Source of the DNA: Gammaproteobacteria bacterium
GTDB lineage: Bacteria; Pseudomonadota; Gammaproteobacteria; HTCC5015
Reading direction: 5' to 3'
Length of the DNA: 64,000 bases
NCBI GenBank assembly: GCA_028284675.1
Contig: JANQRI010000005.1
Coordinates: forward strand, 186,001-250,000
Made by a program: the position numbers and the translations under genes. Under the pieces are notes generated by a model. It saw nothing but the letters and a program-made list of their open reading frames with translations, was not told where the DNA came from and did no database searches. The stretch's first letter is position 1; every line of letters begins with the position of its first letter. Below, one piece after another: positions 44,695 through 54,033 of this stretch.

Positions 44695-45828
44695 TTACCG
44701 GTTGCCTAATAGCTTTTCCAGGATACGTTGGTATAGTTGAGAGAGCGGTTCCAGTGCGGCGACCGATACATGCTCATTGATTTTATGGATCGATGCGTTT
44801 ACCGGGCCCAGTTCCACAACCTGAGCACCGGTTGGTGCGATAAAACGGCCGTCGGATGTGCCGCCCGCCGTTGATAGCTGTGTCGGAGAGCCCGTTATTT
44901 CCTGAATCGCCTGTTGGGTGGCATCGACCAGCTCACCGGCAGGTGTTAAAAATGGTTTCCCGGACAGGTGCCACTCCAGCCGGTACTCCAGGCCATGGCG
45001 CTTGAGCAGTGCTTCCACCTGTGATCGTAACTGTGTGTCATCGGTTTCGGTTGAGTAACGAAAATTAAATGATGCCTGCAGTTCTCCCGGGATCACATTG
45101 GATGCGCCGGTGCCGGAATGAATATTGGAAATCTGGAATGAGGTTGGCGGGAAGTCGTTATTGCCTTGATCCCAGCAGGTTTTAGCCAGTTCATCGAAGG
45201 CCGCAGCGGCTTTATGAATCGGGTTGTCCGCCAGTTGTGGGTAAGCAACATGCCCCTGCTTGCCGAGTATCGTGAGTTCTCCCGAGAGAGATCCCCGGCG
45301 GCCGTTTTTAATCGTATCACCCAAAGTATCAGAGCTTGATGGTTCGCCAACGATGCACCAGTCTATTTTTTCACTACGGCTTTCCAGCCAGTCCACGACT
45401 TTTGTCGTGCCGTCAGCTGCCGGCCCCTCTTCATCGCTGGTTATCAGAAACCCAATACTTCCCTTATGGTTTGGGTGTGCAGCAGTAAAAGCTTCTGTGG
45501 CGGTCACCATGGCTGCCAGGCTGCTTTTCATATCAGCGGCGCCACGCCCATAGAGCAGACCGTTACGTATGTCCGGGATAAACGGATCGGAGTCCCATTG
45601 TTCTCGCGGCCCCGGGGGAACAACATCGGTATGGCCGGCAAACGCGAGAAGCGGTGAGCCGGTGCCGCGACGAGCCCAAAAATTGTCAACGTCGCCAAAG
45701 CGCAGTTTATGGATTTCGAAGCCGATGGCGGTCAGCCGCTTTATCAAAATTTCCTGGCAGCCTTCATCTTTAGGCGTTACGGAAGGGCAGGCAATCAGTT
45801 CCCGGGTTAATTTAAGGGTGTCACTCAT
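44695..45828 (-). CDS. dapE: Succinyl-diaminopimelate desuccinylase
   Basis: Zinc peptidase-fold enzyme that removes succinate from N-succinyl-LL-diaminopimelate in the lysine and peptidoglycan pathway. Metal and catalytic motifs: FAGHTDVVPPG (His near 67, Asp near 69), GRGAADMK (Asp near 100), TSDEEGPA with the general-base Glu near 134 and metal Glu, the FNFRYS segment and the C-terminal HKINEHV His. Length is 377 residues (E. coli 375). It follows glnD on the same strand; map-glnD-dap order is common in gammaproteobacteria. Confidence 0.97.
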   Translation of the reverse strand: MSDTLKLTRELIACPSVTPKDEGCQEILIKRLTAIGFEIHKLRFGDVDNFWARRGTGSPLLAFAGHTDVVPPGPREQWDSDPFIPDIRNGLLYGRGAADMKSSLAAMVTATEAFTAAHPNHKGSIGFLITSDEEGPAADGTTKVVDWLESRSEKIDWCIVGEPSSSDTLGDTIKNGRRGSLSGELTILGKQGHVAYPQLADNPIHKAAAAFDELAKTCWDQGNNDFPPTSFQISNIHSGTGASNVIPGELQASFNFRYSTETDDTQLRSQVEALLKRHGLEYRLEWHLSGKPFLTPAGELVDATQQAIQEITGSPTQLSTAGGTSDGRFIAPTGAQVVELGPVNASIHKINEHVSVAALEPLSQLYQRILEKLLGNR

Positions 45829-45872
45829 AGTGGAATATTAATGTTTTATGGCGCTTTTGTAATTAGAACCTA

Positions 45873-48485
45873 CTAAAAGGTTAAGCTTGCCGGCCTTTCG
45901 GATGGGCTGCTTTCAATTTCCTGTTTTAACGTGTCAATCACGTTTTTTAATTTATCTGCATTTTTTAAAGGCTTATCAGTCATATCCGTCACCCAGAAAA
46001 TATTATCGGCATTTTCTCCGACAGTACTGATTTTTGCATTGTGTACTTTTATATCGCATTCAAGCAATGCTTTGCCGATCGTTGCGAGCAGGCCCGGGCG
46101 GTCGCCGGCAATAATTTCGAGGATCGTGTAACGTGCGTCCGGGTCATCTTCAGCGATAATACGTGTAGGTGTATCAAAGTGTTTTAATTGTCGTGGGACC
46201 GGCCGTTGCGGTACATCCGGTATATGCTCAGGGTTTTTGATGCAATCACTGAGTATTTTGTGAATTTCCCGGATTCTGTTCGCATCGCTTATCGGGTTAT
46301 TGTTGTCATCCAAAACCAGATAAGTGTCCAGAGTAAATTCGCTTTTCGAAGCGATGATACGTGCATCAACAATGTTCAGGCCGAGGCGGGCCATTACCGA
46401 TGTGGTAATCACAAAATAACGATCATTATCGTCAGCGTAAATGAAAATGGGTGTTGTACCCCGCGTGACTTTTTCATTGATCAAAATCAATGGCAGATCG
46501 GCTGAACCTGATTTGGCGATTGCCTGTGTATGCCAGGCAATTTCTTCCGGTGTATGACGCAGAAAATACTCATCGCTAAAATCTTCCCATATTTGCTCAC
46601 AGGCTTCGTGCGCAATGCCCTCCTCAATTAACAGATCTACGGCTGTGTCGCGGCGTTCCTGAATGCGCTGATCGGCATTCATCGGCTTGGCCAGACCATG
46701 TCGGAAAATGTAACGGGTCCGTAAATAAAGCTCCAATAGCAGGCGTGATCGCCAGGAAGAGAGCAAAATTGGGTTGGTTCCACTAATGTCTGCGACTGTT
46801 AGCAGGTATAAGTAATCAAGCATTTCCTGATCGCCCACTTTCAATGCGAATTCCCGAATCACGGCCGGGTCACTGATATCCTTACGTTGTGCGGTCATTG
46901 ACATCAGCAGATGGTTTAAAACCAGCCATTTCACAATATTTGCAATATTGCCGCCCAGGTTGTGATTGATGCAGAAACGCTCGGCATCCTGGGCGCCTAA
47001 TTCAGAATGATCGCCGCCACGACCTTTGCCTATATCATGGTAGAGCGCAGCAATATAAAGGATTTCAGGGTATTTCAGTGTGGCAAATATGTTGGAGCAG
47101 GTCGGCTGCCAGTTTGAATGTTCTGGCACGGAGAACCGCCGAACATTACGCAATACAAACAGCGTATGAACATCGACAGTGTAGATATGAAACAAATCGT
47201 ATTGCATACGTCCGACAATGTTTTCAAATTCCGGCAGGTAAGCGGCCAAAACACCGTAACGGTTCATGCGCCTCAGTTCGTGACTGACGCCATGCGGCTC
47301 TTTTAAAATAGCCATAAACAGGTTGCGGTTGATAATATCATTACGGAACTTTTGGTCTATCAGGTGCCGGTTGTTGCGAATCAGCCGAATGGTGCTTGCG
47401 CCGACCCCTTTTAGTTCCGGATGTCGCTGCATAATTAAAAAGACTTCCAGTAGCACGGGCGGGTATTCAATAAATACACGCTCGTGCTTGGCTTCCAGAT
47501 AACCGTGAATGGCATGGAAGCGACTGTTAATTTCTACCGGGCTTTTATTGTTGCTTGGATATTCAATCGCTTCATGCAGCAATTGCAACAGCATTTCATT
47601 CAGTCTTTCCAGCTCGGTTACCGTGCGGTAGTAATGTTGCATCAGCTGCTCGACCGCCAGATTATGGTTTTTATCGTGATAACCGAAAATATTGGCCAAC
47701 TCACGCTGGTGGTCAAACAGCAGGCGGTCTTCCCGTCGTTTTGCGACAATATGCAGTGCAAAACGGATCTTCCAAAGCAGCTCGCGTCCTCCAAGCAGGG
47801 CGTCAAGTTCCGATTGTGAGAGAAACCCCAGTTTGGTCAAATCTTCAAGGCTCTCGGCATTAAAGTACCGTTTGGCGACCCAGAAAATTGTTTGGATGTC
47901 CCGCAAGCCTCCCGGGCCTTCTTTGATATTCGGCTCCAGGCGATATGCGGTGTCCCCGATTTTGCTGTGGCGTTTTTCCTGTTCCGCAAGCTTGGCTTTA
48001 AAAAAATCCTCTTTTGACCAGATCTGGCTTTCGGCGGTAATTGCGCGCATACGATCAAACAGTTTTTCCGATCCGGCCAGTATTCTGGACTCCATCAGAT
48101 TGGTAACGACGGTGACATCTTTTGAGGCTTCTTTCGCACAGTCCTGGCAGGTCCGCACGCTATGACCGATTTCGAGCTTTAAATCCCATAATGCGGTGAC
48201 AAAGGTTTCAATAGTGTCTTTAAGCCGGTCCATTGCATCGTCAGCCAGCAGAATCATGATATCCACATCAGAGTGTGGGTGCAGCTCACCCCGGCCATAG
48301 CCTCCAACGGCGATTAAGGCCAGATCGTTCTGGTTATTGGTGAAATGCCTGCTCCACATATCAGTCAGCATTAAATCCATTACCTCGGCGCGTGCATGCA
48401 CGACTTCCGTGATGGGGGTGCCTGAGTGAAAAGCCTGAGTTAAAGATTCCAGGTTTTCGTTCAAAATCTGCTGGTATGTGCGCAT
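45873..48485 (-). CDS. glnD: Bifunctional uridylyltransferase/uridylyl-removing enzyme GlnD
   Basis: Senses glutamine and uridylylates or deuridylylates the PII proteins, controlling nitrogen assimilation. The N-terminal nucleotidyltransferase domain has GGYGRGELHPHSDVDIM (about 61-77, catalytic Asp73 and Asp75). A central HD domain carries YHDIGKGRGGDHSELG, and two C-terminal ACT domains bind glutamine (YFVITTSVMARLGLN and ILEIIAGDRPGLLATI). Length is 870 residues (E. coli 890). It lies 125 nt downstream of map. Confidence 0.97.
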   Translation of the reverse strand: MRTYQQILNENLESLTQAFHSGTPITEVVHARAEVMDLMLTDMWSRHFTNNQNDLALIAVGGYGRGELHPHSDVDIMILLADDAMDRLKDTIETFVTALWDLKLEIGHSVRTCQDCAKEASKDVTVVTNLMESRILAGSEKLFDRMRAITAESQIWSKEDFFKAKLAEQEKRHSKIGDTAYRLEPNIKEGPGGLRDIQTIFWVAKRYFNAESLEDLTKLGFLSQSELDALLGGRELLWKIRFALHIVAKRREDRLLFDHQRELANIFGYHDKNHNLAVEQLMQHYYRTVTELERLNEMLLQLLHEAIEYPSNNKSPVEINSRFHAIHGYLEAKHERVFIEYPPVLLEVFLIMQRHPELKGVGASTIRLIRNNRHLIDQKFRNDIINRNLFMAILKEPHGVSHELRRMNRYGVLAAYLPEFENIVGRMQYDLFHIYTVDVHTLFVLRNVRRFSVPEHSNWQPTCSNIFATLKYPEILYIAALYHDIGKGRGGDHSELGAQDAERFCINHNLGGNIANIVKWLVLNHLLMSMTAQRKDISDPAVIREFALKVGDQEMLDYLYLLTVADISGTNPILLSSWRSRLLLELYLRTRYIFRHGLAKPMNADQRIQERRDTAVDLLIEEGIAHEACEQIWEDFSDEYFLRHTPEEIAWHTQAIAKSGSADLPLILINEKVTRGTTPIFIYADDNDRYFVITTSVMARLGLNIVDARIIASKSEFTLDTYLVLDDNNNPISDANRIREIHKILSDCIKNPEHIPDVPQRPVPRQLKHFDTPTRIIAEDDPDARYTILEIIAGDRPGLLATIGKALLECDIKVHNAKISTVGENADNIFWVTDMTDKPLKNADKLKNVIDTLKQEIESSPSERPASLTF

Positions 48486-48610
48486 GATGTCCTGATTTGT
48501 CGGTATATTGCTAAAGAAGTCTCAAAATTGGTTCAATACAGCGTTGTCGAGGCCGGTTTATGAAGGGCTATAAGGCTATGCAGCTGAAGCTGGAGTAATC
48601 TCTTAACAGC

Positions 48611-49384
48611 TCAAAAAGAGAAAACCTCTTCATTACGTTTAGTCAGTACTTCCGGCCCGTTTTCGTGAACTGCGATGGTGTGTTCCCATTGTGCCGATAA
48701 CGTGTGGTCCTTGGTCACGACTGTCCAGTTGTCGGACAATAATTTAACATGCCGCTTGCCGGCATTAATCATCGGTTCGATCGTAAATACCATGCCGGCT
48801 TCCAGGCTCAGGCCGGTACCGCGGGTGCCGTAATGCAACACCTGAGGCTCCTCGTGGAATATAGCGCCTATTCCATGACCGCAGTACTCTCTGACCACGG
48901 AGTAATTATGTTTTTCCGCATGTTGCTGGATGGTATGGCCGATGTCCCCCAGCTGAGCGCCGGGACGGACCAGTTCAATGGCTTTTACCAGGCATTCGCG
49001 GGTAATTCTGCACAGCCTTTCAGCCTGTACAGACGGCTTGCCGGCAAAGAACATTTTACTGGTGTCTCCGTGATAGCCATCCTTTATGACGGTAATGTCT
49101 ATATTCAGCATATCACCGTGTTTCAATACCTTATCCCCGGGTATGCCGTGACATACCTGATGGTTGACTGAAGTGCAGATAGATTTTGGGAAGCCTTTGT
49201 AGTTTAGTGGTGCGGGAATCGCATGTTGTACATTAACTATATAATCATGACATATTCTGTCCAGCTCACCGGTGGTAATGCCTGGTTCTACATAGGACTC
49301 AATCATTTCAAGCACTTCAGCGGCCAGCCGGCCGGCAATCCGCATTTTTTCGATTTCTTCCGGGGTTTTCAGTGTTACGGGCAT
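48611..49384 (-). CDS. map: Methionine aminopeptidase type I
   Basis: Removes the initiator methionine from nascent proteins. Pita-bread fold with metal ligands in NIDITVIKDGYHGDTSKMF (two Asp), GHGIG with its His, the FTIEPM Glu and the SAQWEHT Glu. I chose ATG 49384 (257 residues, MPVTLKTPEEIEKM) because E. coli Map starts the same way; an in-frame ATG at 49453 adds 23 residues without counterpart. It diverges from rpsB, the usual arrangement. Confidence 0.96.
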   Translation of the reverse strand: MPVTLKTPEEIEKMRIAGRLAAEVLEMIESYVEPGITTGELDRICHDYIVNVQHAIPAPLNYKGFPKSICTSVNHQVCHGIPGDKVLKHGDMLNIDITVIKDGYHGDTSKMFFAGKPSVQAERLCRITRECLVKAIELVRPGAQLGDIGHTIQQHAEKHNYSVVREYCGHGIGAIFHEEPQVLHYGTRGTGLSLEAGMVFTIEPMINAGKRHVKLLSDNWTVVTKDHTLSAQWEHTIAVHENGPEVLTKRNEEVFSF

Positions 49385-49553
49385 GTTGTTGTTAAAATCC
49401 GCTCCAAATATAGTTTTTCGGGCACCGAAAACTCCAAGAGTGGAGCCATTCAATGCTTCAGATTGACGGCCTAATGTTCGACATCACTCAAGCCGGCGGG
49501 TTCGGTGGCGACGCGCAAAAGCCCTTGAATATCGTCAGATTGGCCGCCAAGGA

Positions 49554-49582
49554 TTGTTGCCAAGCCTTGATTATGGTATAAA
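49554..49582 (+). promoter_or_regulatory. rpsB-tsf promoter
   Basis: -35 TTGTTG (49554-49559), 17-nt spacer, -10 TATAAA (49577-49582), immediately followed by GCGCGCGC. A GC-rich discriminator is typical of stringently controlled ribosomal promoters. The predicted leader is about 175 nt. Confidence 0.65.
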
Positions 49583-49682
49583 GCGCGCGCATTCCATGCA
49601 AGAAATGATTGGTAATAACCGATCATTAATTCGCACACATACCGACACATTCAGCAGGGTGCCTGCGTAATCAGGTTGTTGT

Positions 49683-49740
49683 CTGGGGTATGTGGAGGCT
49701 TAACCCAGAGGGATTTGTGCGCCCTAACCGCCAAATCCTC
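49683..49740 (+). promoter_or_regulatory. Structured rpsB leader, possible S2 autoregulatory site
   Basis: Two stems can form: CTGGG (49683) with CCCAG (49704-49708), and GAGG-G-ATTTG (49708-49717) with CAAATCCTC (49732-49740), 9 bp with one bulge. They share G49708, so they may be adjacent or alternative. S2 represses rpsB through its leader in E. coli and other gammaproteobacteria; whether this structure serves that role is inferred from its position. Confidence 0.5.
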
Positions 49741-49763
49741 GTTAGTGACAGGAGACTTGCACC

Positions 49764-50942
49764 ATGGCAAGCGTAACAATGCGCCAAATGCTGGAGGCCG
49801 GCGTTCATTTTGGCCACCAGACCCGCTATTGGAATCCGAAGATGAAAGCCTATATCTTCGGTGAACGTAATAAAATCCATATCATCAATCTGGAAAAAAC
49901 CGTTCCGCTGTTCAATGACTCAATGAACTTTCTGTCGCGTATGGCGGCACGTAACGGAAAAGTCCTTTTTGTCGGTACCAAAAGAGCTGCCCGCGAAGTT
50001 GTACGAAAAGAGGCTGATCGTTGCGGTATGCCTTATGTGAATCACCGGTGGTTGGGGGGCATGCTGACCAATTTCAATACGGTGCGCCAGTCGATTAAGC
50101 GGCTCAAAGAGTTGGAGGAAATGGTAGCCGACGGCTCCATGGAACGGCTCAGTAAAAAAGAGGCCCTTGGCCTGCGGCGGGAGGCAGAGAAGCTGGAGCG
50201 AAGTTTGGGCGGCATTAAGAATATGGAGAGGCTGCCTGATGTTTTGTTTATCATCGATGTTGGCTATGAAAAAATAGCGGTTAAAGAAGCCGTAAAACTG
50301 GGTATACCTGTTGTTGCTGTGGTTGACAGTAATAACTCGGTAGAGGGTGTGGATTACATCATACCAGGCAACGACGATGCGATTCGTGCGATCCAATTGT
50401 ATTTAAACGCCGCGGCAGAGGCTGTGCTTGACGGCAAACAGAGTGCGATGCTTAAGGATGGTGGTTCCACCGAGGAATATGTGGAGGTGAACTCCGGTGG
50501 TCGCACAAAATCTCCGGCAAAAGCAAAAACTGCGGCGAAGAAAGCCGCACCCAAGGCAGCTAAGTCTGCTGAGGATAAACCTGATGTAGAGGCTGCTGAT
50601 CAGAAAAGTCCGGCCAGTGAAAAAGCTGCCAAAGAGGAGAAGCCGGCTAAACCTGCAGTTGTTGCCGAGGATGTTGTGGCAGATGAGGTCTCTGCAGAAC
50701 CGTTGAGCGCCGATACTGATACCGCTGAGGCAGAAGAAGCGGCTGTAGCGGAGACGGATAAAGCCGAAGCAGGTGGCGCAGCCAAGAAAAAAGTCACGAA
50801 AAAAGCAGCTAAGAAAAAAACAGTCAAGAAAGCTGTAACCAAAAAAGCGCCGGCTAAAAAAGCCACTACCAAAAAAACGGTGACCAAAAAGGCCACTGCG
50901 AAGAAGAAAGTAACCACCAAAAAGAAAAAAGACTCAGGTTAA
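49764..50942 (+). CDS. rpsB: 30S ribosomal protein S2 with long lysine-rich C-terminal extension
   Basis: The S2 core (residues 1 to about 240) is standard: MLEAGVHFGHQTRYWNPKM, the NHRWLGGMLTNF motif and DVLFIIDVGYEKIA. E. coli S2 ends at 241, but here the chain continues to 392. The extension is arranged in charge blocks: basic (247-268, PAKAKTAAKKAAPKAAK), acidic (about 270-335, Glu/Asp/Ala-rich) and strongly basic (341-389, KKxTKK and AKK repeats like histone H1). The reading frame is open and codon use looks normal, so this is not an artefact of one frameshift. AGGAGA precedes the ATG. It is followed by tsf after 82 nt. Confidence 0.96.
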   Translation: MASVTMRQMLEAGVHFGHQTRYWNPKMKAYIFGERNKIHIINLEKTVPLFNDSMNFLSRMAARNGKVLFVGTKRAAREVVRKEADRCGMPYVNHRWLGGMLTNFNTVRQSIKRLKELEEMVADGSMERLSKKEALGLRREAEKLERSLGGIKNMERLPDVLFIIDVGYEKIAVKEAVKLGIPVVAVVDSNNSVEGVDYIIPGNDDAIRAIQLYLNAAAEAVLDGKQSAMLKDGGSTEEYVEVNSGGRTKSPAKAKTAAKKAAPKAAKSAEDKPDVEAADQKSPASEKAAKEEKPAKPAVVAEDVVADEVSAEPLSADTDTAEAEEAAVAETDKAEAGGAAKKKVTKKAAKKKTVKKAVTKKAPAKKATTKKTVTKKATAKKKVTTKKKKDSG

Positions 50943-51024
50943 CTGGCAGCATAAGATTTAAGTGGTCTGCAGGTTTTTATAATGGCCATAATTTGAACAT
51001 GAAATTTGAATTGAGGTAAAAGCA

Positions 51025-51909
51025 ATGCAAATTACCGCAGCAATGGTTAAAGAACTGCGCGAATTGACCGGCGCAGGTATGATGGAGTGTAAAAAAGCGC
51101 TGACTGAAGTTGAAGGCGATATCCAGGCGGCGATTGAATGGATGCGCAAAAATGGTTTGTCCAAAGCGGATAAGAAAGCCGGGCGTGTTGCAGCAGAGGG
51201 CGTGATTGGTATTCTGGTGGCTGATGATCGTAAAAGCGCATGCATGATCGAAGTAAACAGTGAAACTGATTTTGTCGCCCGGGGTGAGGATTTCCAGAGT
51301 TTCGTGGACCAGGTGTTGGCGCGAACCCTGGCTGAAAAGCCTGATGACCTTGAAGCGCTATTGAATACCTCTTATCAGCAGGGCGAAGAGGGTTCTATTG
51401 AGGCGTTTCGCAAAGAGCTGGTTTCGAAGATCGGTGAAAATATCCAACTGCGTCGTTTTGTTGTATTGAGCACTGATCATCTGGTCGGTGTGTATTCTCA
51501 TAACGGACGTATCGGTGTGCTGGTAGAAATGCAGGGTGGTGATGAAGACCTGGTCAAAGATATTGCGATGCATGTTGCGGCAAGCAAACCTGTCTGTGTT
51601 TCCGAGCAGGATATGCCGGAGGAGCATATTGCACGCGAAAAAGAAATTTTGATTGCGCAGGCGAAGCAGAGTGACAAACCCGATGATATTGTTGAGAAGA
51701 TGGTCGCTGGGCGCTTGAAGAAATATCTGGCTGAAGTCACGTTGGTCGGTCAGCCTTTTGTGAAAGACCCGGATCAAAGTGTCGGTAAATTATTGAAGTC
51801 TGCCTCTGCTGAAGTGAAAGCTTTCTGGCGGTTTGAGGTTGGCGAGGGAATAGAAAAGAAAGAAGAGAACTTCGCCGATGAAGTTATGCAACAGGTAACG
51901 GGAAATTAA
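51025..51909 (+). CDS. tsf: Elongation factor Ts
   Basis: Guanine nucleotide exchange factor for EF-Tu. The N-terminal UBA-like domain has KELRELTGAGMMECKKAL, the core has the SETDFVAR signature near residue 80, followed by the two subdomains and the coiled-coil part. Length is 294 residues (E. coli 283). AGGT lies upstream of the ATG. It is cotranscribed with rpsB and closed by a strong terminator 16 nt after the stop. Confidence 0.98.
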   Translation: MQITAAMVKELRELTGAGMMECKKALTEVEGDIQAAIEWMRKNGLSKADKKAGRVAAEGVIGILVADDRKSACMIEVNSETDFVARGEDFQSFVDQVLARTLAEKPDDLEALLNTSYQQGEEGSIEAFRKELVSKIGENIQLRRFVVLSTDHLVGVYSHNGRIGVLVEMQGGDEDLVKDIAMHVAASKPVCVSEQDMPEEHIAREKEILIAQAKQSDKPDDIVEKMVAGRLKKYLAEVTLVGQPFVKDPDQSVGKLLKSASAEVKAFWRFEVGEGIEKKEENFADEVMQQVTGN

Positions 51910-51924
51910 TTAACGCGATTCATT

Positions 51925-51951
51925 AAAAACGCCGTTCCGAACGGCGTTTTT
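51925..51951 (+). terminator. Intrinsic terminator after tsf
   Basis: A perfect stem CGCCGTT/AACGGCG around loop CCG, flanked by A and T runs that extend the pairing, ending in TTTTT. A textbook Rho-independent terminator; the A run upstream would let it work on the other strand too. Confidence 0.93.
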
Positions 51952-51974
51952 GATATTTGAAACACACACAAAGA

Positions 51975-52709
51975 ATGACAGACAAAGCCATATACAAGCG
52001 GATTTTACTTAAACTCAGCGGTGAGGCGCTGATGGGTGAGTATACATATGGTATTGATCCTCGTGTAATTAAAAGGATTGCCGAAGAAGTCAATGTTTTG
52101 GTTGATTTGGGTGTTGAGGTGGCGATCGTTATTGGTGGCGGCAATATATTCCGTGGTGCGGGCCTTGCTGAGGCCGGCATGGATCGTGTTACGGGTGATC
52201 ATATGGGAATGCTGGCTACCGTAATTAATGCTTTGGCGTTGCAGGATGCAATGGAGAGGGTTGGCTTGTTTTGCCGGGTCATGTCTGCAATTAAGATCAA
52301 TGAAGTGTGTGAAGACTATATAAAGCGGCGTGCAATCAGGCACCTGGAAAAAGGCCGTGTTGTTATTTTTGCCGCCGGAACCGGCAACCCGTTTTTTACA
52401 ACTGATTCGGCTGCGAGTCTGCGCGCCATTGAAATTGGTGCGGATATCATGCTTAAGGCGACAAAGGTTGATGGTGTATATGATTGCGACCCGATGAAAA
52501 ACCCGGATGCAAAATTATATGACTTATTAACTTATGATGAGGCAATCGCCTCAAAGCTGGGTGTGATGGATGCCACGGCAATGGTTATGTGTCGTGATTA
52601 TGATATGCCGATTAAAGTGTTCAATATGAACCAGCCCGATACTCTGGTTCGTGTGGTATGTGGTGATAAAATTGGCACTATGGTGGAGCGGGGTAAAGAA
52701 AATGATTGA
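51975..52709 (+). CDS. pyrH: UMP kinase
   Basis: Phosphorylates UMP to UDP, the entry to pyrimidine nucleotide and UDP-sugar pools. Amino-acid-kinase fold with KRILLKLSGEALMG (residues about 8-21), IGGGNIFRG near 56, DHMGMLATVINALAL and the TDSAASLRAIEIGAD segment. I chose ATG 51975 (244 residues) because the in-frame TTG at 51957 lies directly behind the terminator T run. It overlaps frr by 8 nt. Confidence 0.97.
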   Translation: MTDKAIYKRILLKLSGEALMGEYTYGIDPRVIKRIAEEVNVLVDLGVEVAIVIGGGNIFRGAGLAEAGMDRVTGDHMGMLATVINALALQDAMERVGLFCRVMSAIKINEVCEDYIKRRAIRHLEKGRVVIFAAGTGNPFFTTDSAASLRAIEIGADIMLKATKVDGVYDCDPMKNPDAKLYDLLTYDEAIASKLGVMDATAMVMCRDYDMPIKVFNMNQPDTLVRVVCGDKIGTMVERGKEND

Positions 52710-53259
52710 AGACATCATTCGGGATGCTGAAAAACGAATGACTTTGTCGGTGGAGTCTTTAAGAACCGAATTGTCGCGGATGCGTACCGGGCGGGCTAAT
52801 GCAAGCTTGTTGGACCAGATTAATATTGATTATTACGGCACGACGCAGCCGCTAAAACAGGTTGCAAATGTTGCAGTTGAAGATGCCAGAACACTGACAA
52901 TTACACCCTGGGACAAGGCAATGGTGCCTGCGGTAGAGAAAGCTATCTTGAATTCCGAGCTTGGCCTTAACCCTGTCACTGCAGGTGCGGTGGTGCGTGT
53001 CCCTATGCCGCCACTTACTGAAGAACGACGAAAAGAGATCGTTAAGCTGGTTAAGCAGGAAGCAGAAGGGGGCCGTGTGGCTGTGCGCAATATCCGGCGT
53101 GATGCAAATTCAAGCTTAAAACAGTTACTCAAAGACAAAGAGATCTCCGAGGATGAGGAAAAGCGTGCTGAGGAATCCATTCAAAAGCTGACAGACAAAT
53201 ATGTTCATCAGGTAGATGACGTCTTGGCTAAAAAAGAAAAGGACCTGATGGAGGTGTAA
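52702..53259 (+). CDS. frr: Ribosome recycling factor
   Basis: Works with EF-G to split post-termination ribosomes. A three-helix-bundle protein of 185 residues from ATG 52702: MIEDIIRDAEKRM start, ELSRMRTGRANASLLD near 30, VRVPMPPLTEERRKEIVKLV near 108-127 and RDANSSLK. The start lies inside the last codons of pyrH (8-nt overlap), indicating translational coupling. An upstream in-frame start at 52651 would run deep into pyrH and is rejected. Confidence 0.97.
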   Translation: MIEDIIRDAEKRMTLSVESLRTELSRMRTGRANASLLDQINIDYYGTTQPLKQVANVAVEDARTLTITPWDKAMVPAVEKAILNSELGLNPVTAGAVVRVPMPPLTEERRKEIVKLVKQEAEGGRVAVRNIRRDANSSLKQLLKDKEISEDEEKRAEESIQKLTDKYVHQVDDVLAKKEKDLMEV

Positions 53260-53300
53260 CGGTGTAATGCCGGGCATCTGGGGATAACAGGCAGCTTATT

Positions 53301-54023
53301 ATGCATAGTATCAGACATCTGGCTATCATTATGGATGGTAACGGTCGTTGGGCGCAGGCGCGGGGCTTGCCTCGAAGCGCCGGCCATAAAGCCGGAATAA
53401 ACGCTGTGCATAAAGTGCTGCGTGGTTGCGATGAGCATAAAATTGCCAATCTTACATTGTTTGCATTCAGTAGCGAAAACTGGCGGCGGCCAAGAAACGA
53501 AGTCAGGGTTTTAATGGATCTTTTTTTGGCTACCCTTAAGAAAGAATTAAATATACTTATCGAAAAAAATGTTCGCCTGCGGTTTGTTGGGGATATATCT
53601 GCTTTTGATACGCATTTGCAACACAGAATAAATCAGGCCGAGTATCAGACTGAAGGTAATTCCGGTGTTAGTTTAAATATTGCAGTTAATTATGGCGGGC
53701 GCTGGGATATTGTGCAGGCTGCGATAAAGCTTGCGCAGCAGGTGCGTGAAGGCGTGCTTGAGCCTGAAGATATTGATATAGAAAAATTTGGTGCTTCTGT
53801 CTGCTTGAGTGAGCTTCCTGAGCCTGATTTGTTGATACGTACCGGCGGTGAATCAAGGATCAGTAATTTTTTGAATTGGCAGCTGGCGTACACAGAGCTT
53901 TACTTTACAAATTGTTTATGGCCGGATTTTGATGTTGCGGCACTTGAGGAAGCAGTAACCTGGTATGCCGGGCGACAGCGGCGTTTCGGGCAAACCCCTG
54001 AACAGGCTAAAGCAGCAACGTGA
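53301..54023 (+). CDS. uppS: Undecaprenyl diphosphate synthase
   Basis: cis-prenyltransferase that extends farnesyl diphosphate with eight isopentenyl units to make the C55 lipid carrier of peptidoglycan, O-antigen and other polymers. Conserved blocks: HLAIIMDGNGRWA with catalytic Asp12, the FAFSSENWRRP substrate motif near 57-67, and PEPDLLIRTGGESRISNFL near 176-194. Length is 240 residues (E. coli 253). It is followed after 10 nt by cdsA. Confidence 0.97.
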   Translation: MHSIRHLAIIMDGNGRWAQARGLPRSAGHKAGINAVHKVLRGCDEHKIANLTLFAFSSENWRRPRNEVRVLMDLFLATLKKELNILIEKNVRLRFVGDISAFDTHLQHRINQAEYQTEGNSGVSLNIAVNYGGRWDIVQAAIKLAQQVREGVLEPEDIDIEKFGASVCLSELPEPDLLIRTGGESRISNFLNWQLAYTELYFTNCLWPDFDVAALEEAVTWYAGRQRRFGQTPEQAKAAT

Positions 54024-54033
54024 AAGCTTAATT

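Larger units (their letters stand above)
49385..49763. other. map-rpsB divergent intergenic region
   Basis: No gene seen. The rpsB promoter and structured leader, listed separately, fill the right half. A map promoter on the minus strand was not identified with confidence. Confidence 0.6.

Noticed and set aside
45861..45875. AATTAGAACCTA next to the glnD stop, similar to the left end of the 62.0 kb inverted-repeat element
   Set aside because: Only about 12 nt match and there is no partner arm, so it cannot be told from chance.
47484..48165. Plus-strand frames opposite glnD
   Set aside because: They are shadows of a well-supported 870-residue gene with all GlnD motifs.
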